A stretch of DNA of 10,765 bases from JBBSIN01 sp038232055. GTDB lineage: Bacteria; Actinomycetota; Actinomycetes; JADGOV01. The first letter of the stretch is position 1, and the number at the start of each line of letters is the position of its first letter. The translations under genes and the position numbers were made by a program. Under the pieces are notes generated by a model. That model saw nothing but the letters and a program-made list of their open reading frames with translations, ran no database searches and was not told where the DNA came from. Location: positions 1-10,765 of the forward strand of contig JBBSIN010000066.1 of assembly GCA_038232055.1 (NCBI GenBank). Direction: 5' to 3'. Shown here one piece after another: positions 1 to 5,179 of the stretch.

Positions 1-1
1 C

Positions 2-376
2 ACCGAACACGCGCTGCTGTGCACCGGCCAGCCGGACGAGATGCACACCGACACCCAGGCGCTGCTGCGCGCCGGCCTGCAGGTCGGCGCGGAGACGTGG
101 AAGCTGGCCACCGAGATGTTCGACTGGGACCCCGCCGGCTTCGACATGTACGCCGTCCACCAGGTCAGCAAGGTTCACACCCGGGCCATCTGCGAGACGC
201 TCGGCCTCGACAGCGCCAAGTTCCCCCTGATCTTCCCGAATTTCGGCAACATCGGTCCCGCCTCGATCCCGACCGTGCTCGCCAAGGCGGCGGACGACCT
301 GTCCCCGGGCGACCGGATCGCCCTGATGGGCATCGGCAGCGGCATCAACGCCACCGCTGCGGAGGTCGTGTGGTGA
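2..376 (+). CDS. oleA: OleA, thiolase-fold acyl condensing enzyme (C-terminal part, 5' end outside window)
   Basis: This reading frame is already open at the left edge and gives the last 124 residues of a thiolase-superfamily enzyme. OleA performs a non-decarboxylative Claisen condensation of two long-chain acyl-CoAs to a beta-keto acid, the first step of olefin synthesis. The catalytic histidine (codon 158-160, in YAVHQVS) and asparagine (codon 248-250, in NFGNIGPASIP) are present, 30 codons apart as in characterised OleA (His285 and Asn315 in Xanthomonas). The active-site cysteine should lie upstream of the window. The ending GIGSGINATAAEVVW matches the family's C-terminal glycine loop. The stop overlaps the oleB start by 4 bases (GTGA). 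A FabH-like ketosynthase is possible from the fold alone, but the oleB, oleC and oleD genes that follow make OleA by far the best call. Confidence 0.9.
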   Translation, partial: TEHALLCTGQPDEMHTDTQALLRAGLQVGAETWKLATEMFDWDPAGFDMYAVHQVSKVHTRAICETLGLDSAKFPLIFPNFGNIGPASIPTVLAKAADDLSPGDRIALMGIGSGINATAAEVVW

Positions 377-1269
377 AGGGGTTTCCCTTCACCAGCAGGC
401 ACCTCGACATCGACGGGCTGTCGTACGCGTACGTCGACGAGGGCACCGGCCCGCCGGTCGTGCTCGTGCACGGCAACCCGACCTGGTCGTTCTACTTCCG
501 GTCGCTACTCACCGCGCTGCCGGCCGCCGGGTTCCGGGCGATCGCCCCGGACCACATCGGGATGGGACGCTCCGCCAAGCCGCCGGTGGCGCGCTACCCG
601 TACACGCTGGACCGCCGGGTCGCCGACTTCACCCGGTTCGTCGACGCGCTCGGCCTGACCGAGCCGGTGACCCTGGTGGTGCACGACTGGGGCGGTCCGA
701 TCGCGCTGGCCTGGGCGGTCGAGAACCCGGAGCGGGTGGCCCGGCTCGTGCTGCTCAACACGGCGGCCTTCCCGCTACCGGGCGGGAAGCGGCTGCCTCT
801 GGCGTTGCGGGCGACCCGGACCCCGGTGCTCGGGGAGCTCGCCGTGCTGCTCGGCAACGCGTTCGCCCGGGGGGCCGCGCTGCTTGCCGTGCGCTCCCGC
901 CTGCCGCGGGACGTACGACGCGGCTACCTCGCGCCGTACGACCGGCCGGCTGCGCGCGTCGGCGTGCTGAAGTTCGTCAAGGACATCCCGCTGGCGCCCG
1001 GCGACCCGGCGTACGCGACGCTCGCCCGAACCGCAGAGCGGCTCGAGGTGTTCCGCGACCGCCCGGTGCTCATCTGCTGGGGCATGGCGGACTTCGTCTT
1101 CGACGCGGAGATCCTCGCCCGGTGGGAGCAGATCTACCCGCACGCGGAGGTCCACCGGTTCGGCGGCGCCGGGCACTACGTCCTCGAGGACGCCGGCGAC
1201 CGCATCGTCCCGCTCGTGCTGGACTTCGCGACGCGGACGGGGGCGCGGGAGGCGGCCCGGGAAGCGTGA
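373..1269 (+). CDS. oleB: OleB, beta-lactone decarboxylase (alpha/beta hydrolase, haloalkane dehalogenase-like)
   Basis: This 298-residue alpha/beta hydrolase is of the haloalkane-dehalogenase type. OleB removes CO2 from the cis-beta-lactone made by OleC to give the alkene, the last step of the pathway. The HGNPTW oxyanion segment is at about residues 33-38, nucleophile Asp105 sits in VVHDWGGP, the likely acid region is CWGMADFVFD, and catalytic His268 is in GAGHYVLED. I chose the GTG at 373 because GGAGG at 361-365 lies 7 bases upstream and the start overlaps the oleA stop. The same frame is open further upstream, but that part is only the oleA shadow. The end overlaps the oleC GTG by 4 bases. 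Sequence alone resembles a dehalogenase; the operon assigns the role. It is a stand-alone protein and not the N-terminal half of an OleBC fusion. Confidence 0.92.
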   Translation: MKGFPFTSRHLDIDGLSYAYVDEGTGPPVVLVHGNPTWSFYFRSLLTALPAAGFRAIAPDHIGMGRSAKPPVARYPYTLDRRVADFTRFVDALGLTEPVTLVVHDWGGPIALAWAVENPERVARLVLLNTAAFPLPGGKRLPLALRATRTPVLGELAVLLGNAFARGAALLAVRSRLPRDVRRGYLAPYDRPAARVGVLKFVKDIPLAPGDPAYATLARTAERLEVFRDRPVLICWGMADFVFDAEILARWEQIYPHAEVHRFGGAGHYVLEDAGDRIVPLVLDFATRTGAREAAREA

Positions 1270-2942
1270 CGGCGCCGGCCGGTCTCGCCGCACTCCTGAC
1301 GGCCGCCGCGCGGGACCGCCCGGACGCCGCCGTGACGATCCTGCCTCGCGGCCGGATCCACCGCGCCGGAGCGACCAGCTTCCGGGCGACGACGTACGCC
1401 GAGCTCGACCGCCGCAGCGATGCGATCGCGGCCGGGCTGACCGCAATCGGGATCGGCCCCGGCGTGCGTACCGCGCTGATGGTCCCGCCGAACGAGGACT
1501 TCTTCGCGCTCGCCTTCGCCCTGCAAAGGGCGGCCGCGGTGCCGGTGCTGATCGACCCGGGCATCGGGCTCGCCAGCCTGCGGACCTGCCTGCGCGAGGT
1601 CGGCCCGGCCGCGTTCATCGGGGTGCCGCGGGCGCACGCCGCCCGCCGCCTCCTGCGCTGGTGCCCGGGCGCGCACCGGCTGGTGACCGTCGGTCTGCGA
1701 CTGCCCGGCGGTGGCCCGACGCTGCGCTCCGTCGAGCGCACGGGCATGGGCCGGCTGCCGTTCGTGGCCCCGCCGGCTACTTCTGGCACGGCCGCAATCG
1801 CGTTCACCAGCGGTAGCACCGGCGTGCCGAAGGGCGTCGAGTACCGCCACGAGCAGCTGCTTGCGCAGGTCGCGATGATCCGCGAACTGTACGGCGTCGA
1901 GCCCGGCGAGGTGAGCCTCTCGACGTTTGCACCCTTCGCGCTTCTCGGTCCGGCGCTGGGGGTCACGACGGTGATCCCCCGGATGGATCCGACGCGACCG
2001 GCAGATGTCGACCCGCGGCGGGTCGTCGATGCGGCGAACACGTTCGGCGCGACGATGATGTTCGGCTCTCCCGCGCTGCTTGACACGGTCGGCCGCTGGG
2101 CCGAGGCGGCCGGCGGCGAGATGCCGACGCTGCGCCGGGTCATCTCCGCGGGTGCCCCCGTGACGCCGGCCGTGCAGCGCCGTTTCCTCGCGATGCTGGG
2201 CCCCGCGGCGCAGGTGCACACGCCGTACGGCGCCACCGAGGCGCTGCCGGTCACCTCCATCGGCAGCGACGAGGTGCTCGGGCTGACAGAGCTGGGCATC
2301 TGCGTCGGTCGCCCGGCGCCCGGCGTCGACCTTGCCATCGTGCCGATCACGGAGGATCCGCTGCCCGCTATTGGCGACACCCGCCTGCTGCCGACCGGCG
2401 AGATCGGCGAGATCGTGGTGCGCGGGCCGAACGTGACCTTGGGCTATGCCGACCGCCCTGCCGCCACCGCGCTCGCGAAGACCGATTGGGACGGTTCCGT
2501 GGCGCACCGGATGGGCGACCTGGGTTACCTCGACGACCTAGGCAGGCTGTGGTTCTGCGGCCGGAAGGCGCATCGGGTCACCACAGCCGAAGGTGTCATG
2601 TTCTCGGTGCCGTGCGAGGCGGTGTTCGACGCACATCCCGCAGTCCGTCGCTCGGCGCTGGTCGGGGTGGGACCGGCCGGTTCCCAACGGCCGGTGATCT
2701 GTATCGAGCTGGAGCGCCCGCCCGGAGGTCGGCCTGTGGCTCGGCCCGTGGCTCGGCCCCTGCCTCCGTCCGGAGCTCGGCCCGAGCTCACCCGGGAGCT
2801 GCTCGCCCTCGCCGCAGCTCATCCGTCCACGGCAACGATCGGAACTGTCCTGTACCACCGCGGCTTCCCGGTCGACATCCGGCACAACGCCAAGATCGAC
2901 CGCCAGGCGCTCGCCCGGTGGGCGGCCAGGCGGCTGCGATGA
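1266..2942 (+). CDS. oleC: OleC, beta-lactone synthetase (ANL superfamily AMP-binding enzyme)
   Basis: This 558-residue adenylate-forming enzyme uses ATP to activate the beta-hydroxy acid made by OleD and cyclise it to a beta-lactone. Visible ANL motifs are the P-loop FTSGSTGVPKG (residues 180-190), YGATE (321-325), the ribose-binding Asp418 in GDLGYLDD, GRK just after it, and the C-terminal catalytic lysine Lys543 in RHNAKIDR, a segment typical of OleC. The start is the GTG at 1266, which overlaps the oleB stop. The nearest purine-rich stretch (GGGAGG, 1247-1252) is 13 bases away, so translational coupling probably matters. The end overlaps the oleD ATG. Oddly, the C-terminal subdomain carries three 12-base tandem units (2729-2764) encoding a Pro/Ala/Arg-rich loop. 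A generic fatty-acyl-CoA ligase is the alternative, but context and the C-terminal motif favour OleC. Confidence 0.92.
   Translation: MTAPAGLAALLTAAARDRPDAAVTILPRGRIHRAGATSFRATTYAELDRRSDAIAAGLTAIGIGPGVRTALMVPPNEDFFALAFALQRAAAVPVLIDPGIGLASLRTCLREVGPAAFIGVPRAHAARRLLRWCPGAHRLVTVGLRLPGGGPTLRSVERTGMGRLPFVAPPATSGTAAIAFTSGSTGVPKGVEYRHEQLLAQVAMIRELYGVEPGEVSLSTFAPFALLGPALGVTTVIPRMDPTRPADVDPRRVVDAANTFGATMMFGSPALLDTVGRWAEAAGGEMPTLRRVISAGAPVTPAVQRRFLAMLGPAAQVHTPYGATEALPVTSIGSDEVLGLTELGICVGRPAPGVDLAIVPITEDPLPAIGDTRLLPTGEIGEIVVRGPNVTLGYADRPAATALAKTDWDGSVAHRMGDLGYLDDLGRLWFCGRKAHRVTTAEGVMFSVPCEAVFDAHPAVRRSALVGVGPAGSQRPVICIELERPPGGRPVARPVARPLPPSGARPELTRELLALAAAHPSTATIGTVLYHRGFPVDIRHNAKIDRQALARWAARRLR
2729..2764 (+). 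repeat. 12-base tandem repeat (about 3 units) inside oleC
   Basis: Three consecutive 12-base units start at 2729, 2741 and 2753 (TCGGCCTGTGGC, TCGGCCCGTGGC and a more diverged TCGGCCCCTGCC). They keep the reading frame and encode the repeated RPVA, RPVA, RPLP of a Pro-rich loop in the OleC C-terminal subdomain, upstream of the catalytic lysine segment. The likely origin is in-frame slippage in a surface loop. Confidence 0.8.
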
Positions 2943-3967
2943 GGGCACTCGTCACTGGCGGCGGGGGGTTCCTCGGCTCGGCGATCATCCGGCAGCTCGT
3001 CGCGCGCGGTGACCAGGTGCGCAGCCTCAGCCGGGGCGAGTATCCCGAACTTGCGGCGCTCGGTGTGGGGACGGTACGCGCGGACGTCGCGGACCGGGCC
3101 GCCGTCGCCGCCGCCGCGGCCGGTTGCGACGTCGTTTTCCACGTCGCGGCGAAGGCCGGCCTGCGCGGGCCGGCTGCGGCGTACCGGCGAACCAACGTCG
3201 ACGGCACCCGCTCGGTCCTCGACGCCTGTCTGGCGCACGGCGTCCGGCGGCTCGTCTACACGTCGACCCCCAGCGTCGTGCACGCCGGCGCCGACATCGC
3301 GGGCGGCGACGAACGGCTACCGTACGCCCGGCGCTACGCCTCGCCGTATCCGGCCACGAAGGCCGTCGCGGAACGCATGGTCCTCGACGCCAACTGCCCC
3401 GCACTGGCGACGGTCGCCCTGCGACCGCACCTGATCTGGGGACGGGGCGACACCCAGCTCGTCCCCGGCATCCTGAACCGGGCTCGCCGCGGCCGGCTGC
3501 GCTTCGTCGGAGACGGGCAGGCGCTCGTCGACTCGACGTACGTCGACAACGCGGCGGAGGCGCACCTGCTCGCCGCGGACCGGCTGGCGCCCGCCTCTGC
3601 GTCCGCCTCGGGCCCCGACTCGGCGCCCGACTCGGCCCCCGCCGGCCGGGCGTACTTCATCTCCCAGGGCGAGCCGCTGCCGGTGATGGACCTGGTCAAC
3701 CGCATCCTCGCGGCGGCCGGGTTGACGCCGGTGACCGCGACGGTCCCGTATCCGGTCGCGTACGCCCTCGGTGCGGTCGCCGAGGGCGTCTACGACGTGC
3801 TGGGCCGCGACGACGACCCACCGATGACGCGCTTCCTCGCCCAGCAGCTGAACACCGCGCACTGGTTCGACATCTCGGCCGCCCGGCGAGACCTCGGCTA
3901 TAGGCCGCGCGTTTCCGTCGCCGAGGGGCTGGCGAGGCTCGCGCGAAGCCTGTCAGAGTCACCGTGA
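2939..3967 (+). CDS. oleD: OleD, NAD(P)H-dependent 2-alkyl-3-ketoalkanoic acid reductase (extended SDR)
   Basis: This 342-residue extended short-chain dehydrogenase/reductase, related to 3-beta-hydroxysteroid dehydrogenases, reduces the OleA beta-keto acid to the beta-hydroxy acid that OleC uses. The N-terminal Rossmann motif is VTGGGGFLG (residues 5-13). The active-site Ser/Thr segment is YTSTPS (107-112), and the catalytic YxxxK is Tyr137 and Lys141 in SPYPATKA. The ATG at 2939 overlaps the oleC stop as ATGA; no strong ribosome binding site is seen, so coupling is likely. A low-complexity Ala/Ser/Asp/Pro insert lies at about residues 218-237. The gene ends the operon, followed by 479 bases without a gene. 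A sterol or sugar epimerase is possible by family, but the operon fixes the role. Confidence 0.92.
   Translation: MRALVTGGGGFLGSAIIRQLVARGDQVRSLSRGEYPELAALGVGTVRADVADRAAVAAAAAGCDVVFHVAAKAGLRGPAAAYRRTNVDGTRSVLDACLAHGVRRLVYTSTPSVVHAGADIAGGDERLPYARRYASPYPATKAVAERMVLDANCPALATVALRPHLIWGRGDTQLVPGILNRARRGRLRFVGDGQALVDSTYVDNAAEAHLLAADRLAPASASASGPDSAPDSAPAGRAYFISQGEPLPVMDLVNRILAAAGLTPVTATVPYPVAYALGAVAEGVYDVLGRDDDPPMTRFLAQQLNTAHWFDISAARRDLGYRPRVSVAEGLARLARSLSESP
3614..3637 (+). repeat. 12-base tandem duplication inside oleD
   Basis: Two adjacent 12-base units, CCCGACTCGGCG and CCCGACTCGGCC, encode PDSA twice within an Ala/Ser/Pro-rich insert. The insert lies between the conserved core of the SDR domain and the strand beginning AYFI. 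The frame is kept, so this looks like a tolerated loop expansion. Confidence 0.8.
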
Positions 3968-3997
3968 CGCTTGTTTCGCAGGTCGGTTCTCCCTACC

Positions 3998-4132
3998 GCG
4001 GGGCCGATTGACCACATTCACGTCCTTTCACCGGCGGCAGACAGACCCAACGAGCGTGGCGTTGCAGGCCCGACGGGACCGATGTGGTCAACAACCCCCA
4101 TTCGGCGCCGGGGATCGGGAGCCGGGGCCGGG
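3998..4132. repeat. Structured intergenic repeat, copy 1
   Basis: This is the first of two direct copies about 135 bases long, offset by exactly 279 bases. The core at 4008-4091 (84 bases) is bounded by perfect 10-base inverted repeats, TTGACCACAT and ATGTGGTCAA. Inside is a small hairpin, CAACG at 4048-4052 with CGTTG at 4060-4064. By hand alignment the core differs from copy 2 at 8 of 84 positions. Similarity continues about 10 bases to the left and 41 bases to the right, with GC-rich sequence at the right end. It lies just downstream of oleD. Its nature is unknown: it could be a structured RNA, a processing or termination element, or a miniature mobile element. No target-site duplication or transposase was seen. 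Confidence 0.75.
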
Positions 4133-4164
4133 CGGCGGTACGGCGCGGCGGTGGGTCGGCGGAG

Positions 4165-4203
4165 AGCTCGACCCCCGGATCGCCGCCGGGGACTGGTCGA
4201 GCT
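4165..4203. terminator. Strong hairpin between the two repeats, candidate bidirectional terminator
   Basis: AGCTCGACC at 4165-4173 pairs perfectly with GGTCGAGCT at 4195-4203, and an inner stem CCCGG (4174-4178) pairs with CCGGG (4186-4190). A 7-base loop separates the inner arms, and 4 unpaired bases lie on the right side. It sits between convergent units (ole operon and tetR). There is no T-run on either side, which is not rare for actinobacterial terminators but leaves the assignment uncertain. Confidence 0.45.
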
Positions 4204-4276
4204 GAGCGGCGAGGACCGATCTTGGCCCGGATGTCGTCGTCGGTGCCCTTGGGCGCGGACCGGCGCGCGCGAACCA

Positions 4277-4411
4277 GCGGGGCCGATTGACCACATTTCC
4301 GTCCTTTCACCGGCCGCAGGCAGACCCAACGAGCGTGGCGTTGCAGGTGCAACGGGACCGATGTGGCCAATGACCCCCATCCAGCGGCGGGGGTCGGCAG
4401 CCGGGGCCAGG
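4277..4411. repeat. Structured intergenic repeat, copy 2
   Basis: This is the second copy of the element at 3998-4132. The core at 4287-4370 is again 84 bases, with arms TTGACCACAT and ATGTGGCCAA. The single arm change would be an A-C mismatch in plus-strand RNA but a G-U wobble in minus-strand RNA. The inner hairpin CAACG (4327-4331) / CGTTG (4339-4343) and its loop are unchanged. A further short hairpin, GTTGCA paired with TGCAAC around 4340-4353, is perfect here but degraded in copy 1. It ends about 35 bases downstream of the tetR stop codon. Confidence 0.75.
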
Positions 4412-4446
4412 CGCCCACTGCGCCTAGCGGGGGTTGGCCGAAGCCG

Positions 4447-5067
4447 TCACGGACGGGCGTCAGGGCGCAGCATCGGCAGCACCACCTGGTCGACGATCGC
4501 CTCGACGGTACGTCGGGTGATCGGTGGCCCGTCGACGAGGAAGCGGTGGACGACCAGCGCTGGCCCGGACTCGGCGACGAGCATCGTCACGGCCTCCGGG
4601 CGTACCTCCCCGCGCTCGGCACCGCGCCGCAGCACCTCCATCATCATCCGTTTGCGGGGCTCGATGACCCGGGCGTGGACGGCCCGGATGAAGCCGCGGT
4701 CGCGTTGGACGCTGCCCATGAGGCTCTGGATCGCGCAGCCGGTTGGGCTATTGATCGTGCGGCGCATCCGACCGAGCAGCTCAAGGACGTCGCCACGCAC
4801 GGTGCCGGTGTCCGGCGGGTCGTCGAGCGCGGGGAGCCGGTGGTTCAGCGCGTCGACGACGAGCTCCTCTTTGCAGGGCCAGCGGCGGTAGAGCGAGGCC
4901 TTGCCGGTCCTCGCGTCGGCGGCAACGCGCTCCATGGTCAGCGCGTCGTACCCGACAGTACCCAGCTGGTCGAGGACCGCGTCGAAGATCGCCTGTTCCA
5001 GGACGTCGCCGCGTCGTCGGGTGCCGGGACAGAGCGACGCGTTCTCCGGCGCCGCTTCCAGGTCCAT
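4447..5067 (-). CDS. TetR/AcrR-family transcriptional repressor
   Basis: This 206-residue protein is the normal length for the TetR family. The N-terminal DNA-binding domain has its helix-turn-helix at about residues 44-63 (TMERVAADARTGKASLYRRW), ending in the usual LYRRW/KEEL pattern. The C-terminal ligand domain (about 85-206) is helical and unlike any one characterised member. Members of this family dimerise on palindromes and release DNA when a ligand, often an exporter substrate, binds. It is divergent from the MFS exporter gene, and its start is 18 bases from a perfect 14-base palindrome, so it probably represses both itself and the exporter. The ATG at 5067 is chosen because it gives a full N-terminal arm before the HTH, and a G-rich stretch lies just upstream. 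The ligand cannot be inferred. Confidence 0.93.
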   Translation of the reverse strand: MDLEAAPENASLCPGTRRRGDVLEQAIFDAVLDQLGTVGYDALTMERVAADARTGKASLYRRWPCKEELVVDALNHRLPALDDPPDTGTVRGDVLELLGRMRRTINSPTGCAIQSLMGSVQRDRGFIRAVHARVIEPRKRMMMEVLRRGAERGEVRPEAVTMLVAESGPALVVHRFLVDGPPITRRTVEAIVDQVVLPMLRPDARP

Positions 5068-5085
5068 CTGTAAGACCCCCGACAG

Positions 5086-5099
5086 GTTCCGTACGGAAC
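5086..5099. promoter_or_regulatory. Perfect 14-base palindrome, candidate TetR operator
   Basis: GTTCCGTACGGAAC equals its own reverse complement. A short perfect palindrome between a tetR gene and its divergent target is the usual operator form for this family. It lies 18 bases upstream of the tetR start and about 80 bases upstream of the exporter start, where it could block tetR transcription and the upstream edge of the exporter promoter. Confidence 0.65.
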
Positions 5100-5156
5100 G
5101 CTTGCGTCTCTTATGAAACGCAGTGTAGCGTCGCGGCCGAGTGAACGGAAGCGTTC
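5096..5156. promoter_or_regulatory. Spaced 8-base inverted repeat flanking the divergent promoter
   Basis: GAACGCTT at 5096-5103 and AAGCGTTC at 5149-5156 are exact reverse complements separated by 45 bases, with the presumed promoter between them. The right arm is also part of a small local inverted repeat, GAACG-GAAG-CGTTC, at 5143-5156. The left arm overlaps the right half of the 14-base palindrome. This could be a second repressor site acting close to the exporter's ribosome binding site. Confidence 0.45.
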
Positions 5157-5179
5157 GCTAAGGGGAGGGAGACCTACGC

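Larger units (their letters stand above)
3968..4446. other. Convergent intergenic region without a credible gene (479 bases)
   Basis: Between the oleD stop and the tetR stop I see only the two repeat copies, the hairpin between them and GC-rich filler. Open frames cross it on both strands. They lack a family signature, and their similarity between copies is explained by the DNA repeat itself (279 is a multiple of 3, so any frame open in one copy lines up with the same frame in the other). Short minus-strand frames starting at ATG after a GAAAGGAC sequence occur in both copies but lead into unrelated sequence. Confidence 0.7.
5068..5179. promoter_or_regulatory. Divergent promoter region of tetR and MFS exporter
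   Basis: This 112-base spacer separates two divergent starts and is AT-richer than its surroundings around 5102-5130. A weak sigma-70-like pair for the plus strand would be TTGCGT (5102-5107) and TGTAGC (5124-5129), 16 bases apart; this is a guess by eye. The exporter's ribosome binding site GGGGAGGG is at 5162-5169. The two inverted repeats listed separately overlap or flank the possible promoter. Confidence 0.6.

Noticed and set aside
19..372. oleB frame extended upstream to position 19
   Set aside because: This part overlaps the oleA frame, which carries the catalytic His and Asn. The GTG at 373 with GGAGG is the proper oleB start.
1070..2507. Two long minus-strand open frames opposite oleB/oleC
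   Set aside because: They are GC-skew shadows of oleC, whose motifs span the whole gene; their translations are Arg/Pro-rich with no recognisable domain.
4018..4380. Minus-strand frame in which both repeat copies give similar peptides (HIGPV...ATPRSLGL)
   Set aside because: The 279-base offset is a multiple of 3, so any frame open in one copy aligns with the same frame in the other. Base changes show no codon-position bias that I can see, and both strands look equally protein-like.
3998..4411. Insertion sequence remnants
   Set aside because: The inverted arms are only 10 bases long, no target-site duplication is visible at either copy, and there is no transposase fragment. A small non-autonomous element is not excluded and is kept as a possibility in the findings.
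3971..4891. Plus-strand 306-codon open frame across the twin repeats and the tetR region
   Set aside because: Its second half is antisense to a clear TetR gene and its first half only reflects the DNA repeats. There is no ribosome binding site or family motif.
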